A stretch of DNA of 64,000 bases from Collinsella sp. (GTDB lineage Bacteria; Actinomycetota; Coriobacteriia; Coriobacteriales; Coriobacteriaceae). The notes beneath the pieces were generated by a model. That model did not search any database. It was not told where the DNA came from and saw nothing but the letters and a program-made list of their open reading frames with translations. The stretch's first letter is position 1. Every line of letters starts with the position of its first letter. A program made the position numbers and the translations under genes. The stretch lies in contig JAGZSF010000012.1 in NCBI GenBank assembly GCA_018381235.1, positions 1 to 64,000 of the forward strand, in the 5' to 3' direction. Positions 25,437 through 33,258 of this stretch are shown here, in pieces.

Positions 25437-26246
25437 TTATCTCGAGCCCTCGGCCTGCGCGTCCATCTGCGCATAAGCACGCACGATACGAGAGACGGTA
25501 CTTTTGCCAATCCCGGTATACCGTTCAATCTGGCGCACCGTAAAGCCGGCATTGTTCAATCCAACAATAACGGTATCGCGCTGCGCCGGCGGTGCAGTTT
25601 TAACCCCGTTGAGCGGAACCCCGAGGCTCTTCGCCAACTTGCCGGCAAAGGCATGGCGTTCCCACTCCGTCTCTTTCATATCGCACAGCGCTGGTTCACT
25701 GCCGTCGGGCGTCGAAAGCGAATAGGCAATAAAGCCCTCGGCAGAACCAAAGAGCTCAAGCACGCAAGAAGGATCGGAAAATCCCCTCGCGACATCAGCC
25801 GCGTCACCGTCGTAAGCGCACAAATGCTCCGCAAAGCTGCTCCAGGGATAACGCTCGATTAGGCTAACGCCCGCCTCCTGCGGATCGGCGTGTACGGAGC
25901 GAATAGCCTCCATCACCTGCCAGTCGGTATCGAGCGAGCGCCGGTCAAAACGGTTCTGGAACAGATGGCCCGTGCGCCCCGTGTGTTTATTGAACCGCCG
26001 CGCGTACGTCAAGAGCAGCCGGTGCATCGCCGCGCTCATCCTGTCCTCGTAATCTGCAAGCACCAAATGCACGTGATTGCCCATAAGGCACCAGGCGATA
26101 ACCGTCACACCCTCCTCGCGGCAGCACTCGCGCATCAGCTCCAAAAACTCCCACCGGTCTTCATCGCCCTCAAAGATGAGCTGCTTGCCCGCACCGCGAG
26201 CACAGACATGGTAAAAGCCGGTAACCGTTCTCCAAACGCGCTGCAT
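25437..26246 (-). CDS. REP-associated tyrosine (Y1, IS200-like) transposase, RAYT type
   Basis: A 269-residue single-strand DNA transposase of the Y1/HUH superfamily. Start ATG has GAAGGGAG upstream. GNHVHLVL is the HUH metal motif near residue 55. A candidate catalytic Tyr is found in the helix around LLLTYARRFN. The family blocks FYHVCARGAGKQ, HLFQNRFDRR and YPWSSFAEH are those of REP-associated transposases. An additional C-terminal helix-turn-helix (FTVRQIERYTGIGKSTVSRIVRAY) follows the nuclease. No terminal hairpins of an IS200 element were found directly beside it, so it behaves like a domesticated, single-copy RAYT. Dispersed palindromes elsewhere in the window (CCACCACAAAGG family) are possible substrates. 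Confidence 0.85.
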   Translation of the reverse strand: MQRVWRTVTGFYHVCARGAGKQLIFEGDEDRWEFLELMRECCREEGVTVIAWCLMGNHVHLVLADYEDRMSAAMHRLLLTYARRFNKHTGRTGHLFQNRFDRRSLDTDWQVMEAIRSVHADPQEAGVSLIERYPWSSFAEHLCAYDGDAADVARGFSDPSCVLELFGSAEGFIAYSLSTPDGSEPALCDMKETEWERHAFAGKLAKSLGVPLNGVKTAPPAQRDTVIVGLNNAGFTVRQIERYTGIGKSTVSRIVRAYAQMDAQAEGSR

Positions 26247-26559
26247 GGCGCTCCCTTCACCGGGATCTGCTTGCCATCCAATACAGCACGATTGAAGCGT
26301 GCCATCAAAACATTCACGCAAAACAATACACTCGCGCGGCCAAAGGCAGTAATCAGGCGGCGAACGGCACCGTTGCAACAGGTCAACCCCTGCAACACTT
26401 ACAAGAGCCGACCAAAAGCTTGCCCAAGACGGACCCCCTCTACGGAAGTTCGCGACTACAGAACATAGCGTTAAACCGTTTCAATTAAAACTTCCGGACT
26501 TCTCGCTACGAAAACTGAGCCGTTCGCCGAATATTCCGTGCATTTCGCGGTATTATAGG

Positions 26560-26640
26560 GGCTGCATGTCATGTCCCTTTCGAAGGGTCGCCCGGCAATC
26601 GCCAGCCACGACCCCCAGACGGGACGCCAACACGATAGAG
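26560..26640 (+). promoter_or_regulatory. Structured 5' leader of the scaffold/GGGtGRT operon
   Basis: Three nested helices are visible: GTCCC (26573-26577) with GGGAC (26621-26625); GGGTCG (26585-26590) with CGACCC (26609-26614); and GGC (26594-26596) with GCC (26601-26603). They start about 20 bases after a -10-like TATTAT (26551-26556) and end near the ribosome site of the scaffold gene. A riboswitch or protein-binding RNA is possible; no known class was recognised. Confidence 0.45.
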
Positions 26641-26649
26641 AGGAGAGGC

Positions 26650-27384
26650 ATGCAGTACTCACAGGAAGTGGAGAACATGTGCCCCGTTGCCAAGGGTGCA
26701 TACCACGGCCCCGCACCCATCCCCGAGGAGGGCAAGTGGGTCCAGGCTAAGGAGATTTCCGACATCTCCGGTCTTACGCACGGTGTGGGTTGGTGCGCAC
26801 CTCAGCAGGGCGCCTGCAAGCTCACGCTGAACGTCAAGGACGGCATCATCGAGGAGGCCCTCGTTGAGACCATCGGCTGCTCGGGCATGACCCACTCTGC
26901 CGCCATGGCTTCCGAGATCCTTCCCGGTAAGACCATCCTCGAGGCCCTCAACACCGACCTCGTCTGCGACGCCATCAACGTCGCTATGCGCGAGATCTTC
27001 CTGCAGATCGTTTACGGCCGCAGCCAGACCGCGTTCTCCGAGGGCGGCCTGCCCGTGGGCGCCTCCCTCGACGACCTCGGCAAGGGCCTTCGCTCTCAGG
27101 TCGGCACCATGTTCGGCACCAAGGCCAAGGGCGCTCGTTACCTCGAGCTCGCTCAGGGCTACGTCACCCGCATGGCTCTCAATGACAAGAACGAGATCAT
27201 CGCATTCGAGTTCCTGAACCTCGGCAAGTTCACCGACGCCGTCAAGGCCGGCAAGACCCCCGAGGAGGCCATCGCTGGCGCTATGGGCCACTATGGTCAG
27301 TGGGAGAACGCTGCCAAGTACATCGACCCGCGCACCGACGAGGAGACTCACTCCGTCGCCAGCGTGTTCCCGGTTCACGAGTAG
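26650..27384 (+). CDS. NifU/IscU-like iron-sulfur scaffold protein (partner of GGGtGRT)
   Basis: A 244-residue protein with an IscU/NifU-like N-terminal half. The ATG has GAGAGGAGAGGC upstream. Cys are found in ENMCPVAKG, GWCAPQQGACKL and IGCSGMTHSA, the last resembling the GCA-I-S motif of scaffold proteins; DLVCDAINV provides a fourth. The C-terminal half (KAGKTPEEAIAGAMGHYGQWENAAKY) is not part of standard IscU. In gut anaerobes this gene is usually followed by a GGGtGRT gene, as here 18 bases downstream, so they form an operon. The role is thought to involve Fe-S chemistry but is not established. It is distinct from the SUF system upstream. Confidence 0.85.
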   Translation: MQYSQEVENMCPVAKGAYHGPAPIPEEGKWVQAKEISDISGLTHGVGWCAPQQGACKLTLNVKDGIIEEALVETIGCSGMTHSAAMASEILPGKTILEALNTDLVCDAINVAMREIFLQIVYGRSQTAFSEGGLPVGASLDDLGKGLRSQVGTMFGTKAKGARYLELAQGYVTRMALNDKNEIIAFEFLNLGKFTDAVKAGKTPEEAIAGAMGHYGQWENAAKYIDPRTDEETHSVASVFPVHE

Positions 27385-27402
27385 AAAGGGAGGGAAATAA
27401 CT

Positions 27403-28407
27403 ATGACTGTTACGTTCGAAGGTTACGAGCGCCGCGCTGACAAGATCAACAAGTGCCTCGCCGACAACGGCATCGCCTCCCTCGAGGAAGCTCTGCAGAT
27501 CTGCACCGACAAGGGCTTCAACCCGCGTGAGATCGTCAACAACACCCAGTCCATCGCCTTCCAGAACGCCGAGTGGGCCTACACCCTCGGTTGCGCTCTC
27601 GCTGTCAAGCGTGGCGCCAAGTCCGCTTCTGAGGCTGCCGCCATCATCGGCGAGGGCATCCAGGCCTTCACCGTTCCCGGCTCCGTCGCCGAGGACCGCA
27701 AGGTCGGTCTGGGCCACGGCAACCTGGGCGCTATGCTGCTCTCCGACGACACCGAGTGCTTCGCCTTCCTGGCCGGTCACGAGTCCTTCGCTGCCGCTGA
27801 GGGTGCTATCGGCCTGGCTCTGAACGCCAACAAGGCTCGCAAGAAGCCGCTGCGCGTCATCCTCAACGGTCTGGGCAAGGACGCTGCTCAGATCATCGCC
27901 CGCATCAACGGCTTCACCTACGTGAAGACCCAGTTCGACTACTTCACGGGCGAGCTCAAGGTCGTCGAGACCATCCCCTACTCCGATGGTCCCCGCGCCG
28001 CCGTCAACTGCTACGGCGCCGACGACGTCCGCGAGGGCGTTGCCATCATGTGGCACGAGAACGTCGACATCTCGATCACCGGTAACTCCACCAACCCCAC
28101 GCGCTTCCAGCACCCCGTCGCTGGCACCTACAAGAAGGAGCGCCTCGAGGCTGGCAAGAAGTACTTCTCCGTCGCTTCTGGTGGCGGCACTGGCCGTACC
28201 CTGCATCCGGACAACATGGGCGCCGGCCCTGCCTCTTACGGCATGACCGACACCATGGGCCGCATGCACTCCGACGCCCAGTTCGCCGGTTCTTCCTCCG
28301 TGCCTGCGCACGTTGACATGATGGGTCTCATCGGCATGGGCAACAACCCCATGGTCGGTGCCACCGTCGCCTGCGCTGTCGCCGTCGAGGAGGCCCTCAA
28401 GGCCTAA
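27403..28407 (+). CDS. GGGtGRT family protein
   Basis: A 334-residue member of the family named after its conserved motif, seen here as SGGGTGRTLHPDNM near residue 262. Other conserved blocks are GYERRADKINKCL at the start, FAFLAGHESFAAAEGAIGLALN, and PAHVDMMGLIGMGNNPMVGA near the end. No signal peptide or membrane helix is visible, so it is cytoplasmic. Codons are strongly biased to preferred C/G-ending and tidy triplets, suggesting high expression. It follows the scaffold protein by 18 bases with AGAAAGGGAGGG as ribosome site. The biochemical function is not known to me; a link to Fe-S protein assembly is suggested by the neighbour. Confidence 0.93.
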   Translation: MTVTFEGYERRADKINKCLADNGIASLEEALQICTDKGFNPREIVNNTQSIAFQNAEWAYTLGCALAVKRGAKSASEAAAIIGEGIQAFTVPGSVAEDRKVGLGHGNLGAMLLSDDTECFAFLAGHESFAAAEGAIGLALNANKARKKPLRVILNGLGKDAAQIIARINGFTYVKTQFDYFTGELKVVETIPYSDGPRAAVNCYGADDVREGVAIMWHENVDISITGNSTNPTRFQHPVAGTYKKERLEAGKKYFSVASGGGTGRTLHPDNMGAGPASYGMTDTMGRMHSDAQFAGSSSVPAHVDMMGLIGMGNNPMVGATVACAVAVEEALKA

Positions 28408-28442
28408 TCGCGCCCGCGCGATGCTCATATATTTGAGCTTTG

Positions 28443-28475
28443 GAGCCGCTACCCACCCAGGTAGCGGCTCTTTTT
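28443..28475 (+). terminator. Terminator of scaffold/GGGtGRT operon
   Basis: GAGCCGCTACC pairs with GGTAGCGGCTC (11 bp perfect) with a 6-base loop, followed by TTTTTG. Confidence 0.92.
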
Positions 28476-28663
28476 GTTTGCGCTGTCGCAGGGTAGCTAA
28501 TGCCGATATATCAGTTGGGGCGAAATACAAGATGTGATGAGATGGAGCGTCAGAGCGTCCATGACGCCCACCTGCCATATTTGCCCTTTACCGATTTGCC
28601 GAGTCTTTGCGGCCCCATTGCCGATCACCCGTGCGACAATGCGCCGGACGAGAAAGGAATCCG

Positions 28664-30190
28664 ATGGAATCGACTGATGTACTGGTAATTGGATCTGGCA
28701 TTGCGGGCCTTTGCGCCGCCATCGAAGCGGCACGCACGGGTGCAACCGTCACTGTGGCAAGCGCCGGCAAGACTATGAGTGGATCGAGCTTCTTCCCCGG
28801 AACCTGGGGCCTAGGGCTTATCGGACCCGTTAACGAAGACGACGAGCAGGACCTCATCGACACCATCCTGGCCGTCGGCGGCGGCGTTGCCGACCCCGAA
28901 CTCGTCCAAGCGTTCGTCCACGGCATTCCCCAAGCGATTGACTGGCTCGAGCAAGACCTGGGCGTTGAGCTCCAGCGTCCGCAAAGCGCCAAGAGTGCTC
29001 AACAAAAGCAATTTATCCCCTGCTTTGACCACAAGACGCGCATGTGGCGCGGCCTCACCCGCAAGCCCCTTGAGGACGCTCTGACGACCTGGATCGAGTC
29101 GCTCGGCATTCGCCTGCTCCCCCGCCATGAGCTTATCGACCTTGTTGAGGACACGAACGGCAGAATAACCGGAACCGTACTCTACGACCTTACCGAAAAT
29201 CGAATCGTGCCCTTTGCTGCCAAGGCCACGGTCATCGCAGCCGGTGGCACAGGCGGCCTGTTCGAGCGCAGCCTTACGTCGGCTGATGTGCTCAGTTCCT
29301 CGCAGGCCATCGCGCTGGCGCACGGCGCAACACTTACTAATATAGAGTTCATGCAGATGATGCCCGGCTTCATCGAGCCCAGGCGTAACTTGGTCTTCAA
29401 TGAGAAAACCTGGCGCTACGTGCACGTAGACCAGCCGGTAGATATTGCCGACGACAAGCTGGACGACCTGCTCGAGCAGCGCTCTGGATATGGTCCCTTC
29501 ACGTCACGCTTGGCCTCCCGCGCTATCGATCTCGTCATCGATCAGGCAGGTGTCGAAGGCCTGGCACTCCACTACGACTTCCCCCGCGAGGATGTCCCAG
29601 AGTTTGTGCAGACCTTTGCCACCTGGCTGCAAGACGAGCACGGCATCGCGCCGACCGACGAGATGCGCGTTGCGATGTATGCCCACGCCGCTAACGGCGG
29701 CATCAAGATCGATAAGACCGCGCACACGGGCGTTGAGGGCCTCTACGCTTGCGGCGAGGCGACAGGCGGCATGCACGGCGCCGACCGCATTGGTGGCTTG
29801 TCAAGCGCCAACGGCATCGTATTCGGACGTATCGCGGGCGCATCGGCAGCCCTTGCAGCGCAGAAAGAGCCTGAGGCGGCCCTGAAGGCGGATATCACCC
29901 TCCCCCAGTACGGCATTGCCGCAACAGATGCCGAACGCCTGACACACAGCCTTAGGCACACGATGAGCACCTTTTGCATGATCAACAGGACCGAAACAGG
30001 CCTATCCGAGGCCCTGCAACAGCTTGAAAGCCTGCAAGACGAAGCCACGGCTCTAAATAAGCCACATGCCAACGACAGCGAAATCACTGCCCTCGCCCGC
30101 CTGCAATCGCAGATTCAACTAGCACAGGAAATGGTCAAAGCCATGCGCAAGCGGACCGAAAGCCTGGGTTCGCACTATCGAGCGGACTAA
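28664..30190 (+). CDS. FAD-dependent oxidoreductase (fumarate reductase / L-aspartate oxidase family)
   Basis: A 508-residue flavoprotein. The ATG has GAAAGGAAT upstream. Residues 5-35 are a Rossmann dinucleotide fold (VLVIGSGIAGLCAAIEAARTGATVTVA) for FAD. A second FAD motif is GGIKIDKTAHTG then GLYACGEATGGMHGADRIGGLSSANGIVFGRIAG near residue 380, which in L-aspartate oxidase and fumarate reductase positions the active-site and flavin-linked His/Arg residues. A helical C-terminal domain (residues 420-508) follows, as in NadB and FrdA. No Tat signal or CymA-like heme motifs are present, so it is cytoplasmic. It lacks adjacent nadA/nadC genes, so a NadB role is not certain; fumarate reductase-type reductases are numerous in this bacterial class. 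Confidence 0.7.
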   Translation: MESTDVLVIGSGIAGLCAAIEAARTGATVTVASAGKTMSGSSFFPGTWGLGLIGPVNEDDEQDLIDTILAVGGGVADPELVQAFVHGIPQAIDWLEQDLGVELQRPQSAKSAQQKQFIPCFDHKTRMWRGLTRKPLEDALTTWIESLGIRLLPRHELIDLVEDTNGRITGTVLYDLTENRIVPFAAKATVIAAGGTGGLFERSLTSADVLSSSQAIALAHGATLTNIEFMQMMPGFIEPRRNLVFNEKTWRYVHVDQPVDIADDKLDDLLEQRSGYGPFTSRLASRAIDLVIDQAGVEGLALHYDFPREDVPEFVQTFATWLQDEHGIAPTDEMRVAMYAHAANGGIKIDKTAHTGVEGLYACGEATGGMHGADRIGGLSSANGIVFGRIAGASAALAAQKEPEAALKADITLPQYGIAATDAERLTHSLRHTMSTFCMINRTETGLSEALQQLESLQDEATALNKPHANDSEITALARLQSQIQLAQEMVKAMRKRTESLGSHYRAD

Positions 30191-30351
30191 GCCGAGCACC
30201 CCTCCAGAGCAGAACACAACTTCTCGATATTAATGGGTCCCGTGAACTCAAAGCGACACAGGGCCCATTCGTGTCCGCGCGGGCAAATATACTCATTCTG
30301 AATACGGAGTCGACATAGTCCACGTAGACAAACGAACAGAAAGGAAGAGAT

Positions 30352-31212
30352 ATGGACAGCAGGGATATCGAGAAATGGCGTGTCGAACTTGACAGCTACG
30401 CCCATGTAGAAGACGGCGTTGAGTATTGGCTCGCACGCGATTTAATGGAACCCCTCGGATACACCCAATGGCGTAATTTTGAGACTGCAGTTAAGAGATC
30501 CATGGCATCGTGTGACACCAATAAAATGCCTGTTGCCGCCCATTTTGCTGAGGCCAGCAAAATGGTAGATGCCGGCATCGCCAAACGAGCCGTAAAAGAC
30601 TACAAGCTGACGCGCTACGCATGCTATTTAATCGCCCAAAACGGAGACCCAAACAAGCCCGAAATCGCACTCGCACAGGCGTACTTCGCCGTGCAGACAC
30701 GCCGTCAGGAGCTCATAGAGCAGCGCTTCGCAGAGATTCAGCGCTTGCAGGCGTGCCACTCGCTATCCGATTCAGAGAAACAGCTCTCGGGCATTGCGTT
30801 CAAACGAGGCGTGGACTCCAAAGAATTCGCGATCATCAAGTCGAAGGGCGATGAGGCGTTATTCGGCGGCAGAAGCACGGCGGACATGAAGCGGCAGCTT
30901 GGTGTGTCCAAGAGTGCTGCATTGGCGGACAAGCTAGCCGATGTTCTCATCAAAGCAAAGGACCTCACGAACTCGATGACGGCCTTCAACGCCGAGGAAC
31001 ACGACTTGTACGGTCTGGACCAGATCAAACAAGAACACGTCGAGAACAACACGAGCGTGCGTGGCAGCCTCATCGACCGCGGAATTGTTCCCGAGAACCT
31101 ACCGCCTGCCGAGGATACAAAAAAGCTCGAGCGTCGCGTGAAGGCAGACGAGAAGAAACTCAAGGAGGGTACTGACGGTTTCACCGATCCCCAGGGTAGA
31201 CTCAATCTGTGA
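30352..31212 (+). CDS. dinD: DinD-like DNA-damage-inducible protein
   Basis: A 286-residue protein of the DinD/BRO-N group. GAAAGGAAGAG precedes the ATG. The N-terminal BRO-like domain has EYWLARDLMEPLGYTQWRNFE; the block LTRYACYLIAQNGDPNKPEIALAQAYFAVQTRRQEL is highly typical of DinD. The C-terminal half (YGLDQIKQEHVENNTSVRGSLIDRGIVPENLPPAED) is also as in DinD. In E. coli DinD is SOS-induced and inhibits RecA strand exchange; the role in this class is unknown. No LexA-type palindrome was seen in its upstream 160 bases. It is a single gene next to a tRNA-Lys cluster and may be part of a transferred segment. Confidence 0.85.
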   Translation: MDSRDIEKWRVELDSYAHVEDGVEYWLARDLMEPLGYTQWRNFETAVKRSMASCDTNKMPVAAHFAEASKMVDAGIAKRAVKDYKLTRYACYLIAQNGDPNKPEIALAQAYFAVQTRRQELIEQRFAEIQRLQACHSLSDSEKQLSGIAFKRGVDSKEFAIIKSKGDEALFGGRSTADMKRQLGVSKSAALADKLADVLIKAKDLTNSMTAFNAEEHDLYGLDQIKQEHVENNTSVRGSLIDRGIVPENLPPAEDTKKLERRVKADEKKLKEGTDGFTDPQGRLNL

Positions 31213-31255
31213 AAGCGGCCGCGCCCTTTCGGGTTCGACCCCATGCGAGGTTAAC

Positions 31256-31282
31256 AAAAAAACGACCAGCCTAAGCCAGTCG
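31256..31282 (-). terminator. Duplicated tRNA-Lys terminator copy (distal)
   Basis: Minus strand: CGACTGGC TTAG GCTGGTCG followed by seven T residues. It is a diverged copy of the terminator at 31434-31464 and also lies ~45 bases after the dinD stop. Confidence 0.75.
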
Positions 31283-31294
31283 CTTTAACGATCT

Positions 31295-31317
31295 TTGGGT
31301 GGGCCGTCAGGGGGTCA
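31295..31317 (-). pseudogene. Remnant of a tRNA-Lys 3' end
   Basis: The 3' acceptor and T-arm portion of the tRNA-Lys (matching GGGCCGTCAGGGGGTC on the plus strand) recurs here, then breaks off into unrelated GC-rich sequence with several small palindromes (CGCCAAGGCGCC and neighbours). Only about 22 bases survive. Confidence 0.6.
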
Positions 31318-31433
31318 GCCTGCTGCGCAGGCGGCCGCTGCGGCGCCAAGGCGCCTTGCGCGCTGCGCTGGTAAATGCTTACGCATTTCCTCAGCTCCGC
31401 GCCCTTTCGGGTTCGACCCCATGAAAGGTCAAC

Positions 31434-31464
31434 AAAAAAAGACGGCCAACCGAAGTTGACCGTC
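31434..31464 (-). terminator. Terminator of the tRNA-Lys / tRNA-His operon
   Basis: Minus strand: GACGGTCAAC TTCG GTTGGCCGTC (10-bp stem with one G-U pair, UUCG-type loop) followed by seven T residues. Confidence 0.9.
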
Positions 31465-31475
31465 TTAACTTGCTT

Positions 31476-31551
31476 TGGTGGGCCGTCAGGGGGTCGAACC
31501 CTGGACCTTGGGATTAAGAGTCCCCTGCTCTACCAACTGAGCTAACGACCC
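31476..31551 (-). tRNA. tRNA-Lys (CTT), copy 1
   Basis: A complete 76-base tRNA including encoded CCA. Acceptor strands GGGTCGT and ACGGCCC pair with one G-T. The anticodon loop CTCTTAA gives anticodon CTT. The T-loop GTTCGAA and D-arm GCTCAGTTGGTAGAGC are standard. It is identical to the copy at 31595-31670. Confidence 0.95.
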
Positions 31552-31594
31552 AAAGCTAAAGTCCGTTGTGGCGGACTTTAGAGGAGATATCGTG

Positions 31595-31670
31595 TGGTGG
31601 GCCGTCAGGGGGTCGAACCCTGGACCTTGGGATTAAGAGTCCCCTGCTCTACCAACTGAGCTAACGACCC
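31595..31670 (-). tRNA. tRNA-Lys (CTT), copy 2
   Basis: Same 76-base sequence and anticodon CTT as copy 1, with CCA encoded. The 43-base spacer between copies holds no other feature. Transcribed after tRNA-His from the same direction. Confidence 0.95.
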
Positions 31671-31692
31671 GATATCAACACGAAGCAAGAAC

Positions 31693-31770
31693 TGGGGTGG
31701 GTAAAGGGACTCGAACCCTCGACCTACGGGACCACAACCCGTCGCTCTAGCCAACTGAGCTACACCCACC
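31693..31770 (-). tRNA. tRNA-His (GTG)
   Basis: Anticodon loop TTGTGGT gives GTG. The acceptor has the extra G at -1 opposite C73, the identity mark of tRNA-His, and CCA is encoded. T-loop GTTCGAG. First gene of the tRNA cluster on the minus strand. Confidence 0.95.
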
Positions 31771-31935
31771 GTGTCCTGTGCGCTTCGCGCTCGACTATTA
31801 TTGCAAGGAACGCCACGTGATGCAAGCCCCAATTTTCAAGAATTTTGAAAAGAGTCTTTCGAGACCATTTCGAGCAAATCCCACCGGTTTCATAGGAGTA
31901 AACTTGCCCCACTGCAAATGCTCGAAAGGACCGTC

Positions 31936-33117
31936 ATGAAAGAACTCTCCAACCGCACGGCAACGTTTACCGATTCGGTCATCCGCCGCATGACACGCAT
32001 CTCCAATAAGTACGGCGCTGTCAATCTCTCGCAGGGCTTCCCTGACTTCGATCCCCCAGCGCAGCTGCTCGATAGCCTCAGCACCATCGCCACCGACCCC
32101 AAGCCGCTTTACCACCAGTACTCCATCACCTGGGGCTCCCAGGCCATGCGTGAGGCGCTTGCCGCCAAGCAGGAGCATTTTATGGGCATGTCGGTAAACC
32201 CCAACGAGAATATCGTAGTCACCTGCGGCTCCACCGAGGCCATGATGGCCGCCATGATGACGGTTACGAACCCCGGAGACAAGGTCGTCATCTTCTCGCC
32301 GTTCTACGAGAACTACGGCGCCGACACGATCCTTTCGGGTGCCGAGCCTATCTACGTGCCGCTCAACCCGCCCACATTCGACTTTGACCGCGAGACACTC
32401 GAGGCGGCCTTCCGCGACAACGACCCCAAGGCCATCGTCCTGTGCAACCCTTCCAACCCTTGCGGCAAGGTCTTTACGCGCGAGGAGCTCACCTTTATCG
32501 CCGACCTCTGCAAAAAGTACGACACCTACTGCATCACCGACGAGGTGTACGAGCACATCGTCTACGCGCCCCACGAGCACGTCTATATGGCCACGCTGCC
32601 CGGCATGTTCGAGCGAACCATCAGCTGCAGCTCGCTGTCCAAAACGTACTCCATCACCGGCTGGCGTCTGGGCTACACCATTGCCCCGGCCCAGATCACC
32701 GAGCGCATCAAGAAGGTCCACGACTTCCTCACCGTGGGTGCCGCCGCTCCCCTGCAGGAAGCTGTCGTCACCGCCCTCAACTTCGACGACAGCTATTACC
32801 AGGAGGTCCTCGACCTCTACACCGCCAAGCGCGACCTGTTCTGTCAGGGACTCGGCAGCATCGGCCTCACGCACAACGTGCCGCAGGGCGCCTACTACGT
32901 CATGATGGACATCTCTGAGTTTGGCTATGACAGCGACCTCGAATTCTGCGAGGACCTCGCGTCTAAGGTGGGCGTGGGCGCCGTGCCCGGCTCGAGCTTC
33001 TTCCGCGAGCCCGTCAACCATCTGATTCGTTTCCACTTTGCCAAGCGAGACGAGACGCTTAACGCGGCGCTGGAGAACCTCAAGTCGCTACGTGATAAAA
33101 TCAAGCCGCGCGGGTAA
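31936..33117 (+). CDS. Class I PLP-dependent aminotransferase
   Basis: A 393-residue aminotransferase of fold type I, likely acting on aromatic, methionine or similar amino acids. The ATG has GAAAGGA upstream. GFPDFDPP near the N-terminus binds substrate, LCNPSNPCGKV is the Asn-Pro motif, TDEVYEHIVY holds the PLP Asp/Tyr, and SSLSKTYSITGWRLGY contains the PLP lysine. The C-terminal Arg that binds the carboxylate is in HLIRFHFAK. The pattern is closest to kynurenine/glutamine-transaminase K-like and methionine aminotransferases. It is a single gene with its own terminator, so the pathway cannot be read from context. Confidence 0.88.
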   Translation: MKELSNRTATFTDSVIRRMTRISNKYGAVNLSQGFPDFDPPAQLLDSLSTIATDPKPLYHQYSITWGSQAMREALAAKQEHFMGMSVNPNENIVVTCGSTEAMMAAMMTVTNPGDKVVIFSPFYENYGADTILSGAEPIYVPLNPPTFDFDRETLEAAFRDNDPKAIVLCNPSNPCGKVFTREELTFIADLCKKYDTYCITDEVYEHIVYAPHEHVYMATLPGMFERTISCSSLSKTYSITGWRLGYTIAPAQITERIKKVHDFLTVGAAAPLQEAVVTALNFDDSYYQEVLDLYTAKRDLFCQGLGSIGLTHNVPQGAYYVMMDISEFGYDSDLEFCEDLASKVGVGAVPGSSFFREPVNHLIRFHFAKRDETLNAALENLKSLRDKIKPRG

Positions 33118-33143
33118 GGACGGCCCGGCAACTAAAGCAACCA

Positions 33144-33183
33144 AAGAAGCCCCGCACCGCCCGCCGCGTTGCGAGGCTTCTTT
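33144..33183 (+). terminator. Terminator after the aminotransferase
   Basis: AAGAAGCC with CGCA pairs across the loop with TGCG and GGCTTCTTT; a short T run follows. 27 bases after the stop. Confidence 0.75.
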
Positions 33184-33258
33184 CTATAGCGCTTTCTTAA
33201 ATAGTTTAGAGCTCTATACTTTAGTCACGGAGCAACTCGTCCCAGAGAGAGGAATACT

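Noticed and set aside
25437..26246. Complete IS200/IS605 insertion sequence
   Set aside because: No subterminal hairpins or partner tnpB/iscB gene beside it; the family blocks and C-terminal helix-turn-helix fit a RAYT instead.
26560..26640. SAM-type or glnA riboswitch before the scaffold gene
   Set aside because: A few words resemble these classes but the conserved cores are not present; only an unknown structured leader is claimed.
30190..30352. LexA box before dinD
   Set aside because: Only a CGAAC half-site is seen; the second half is missing.
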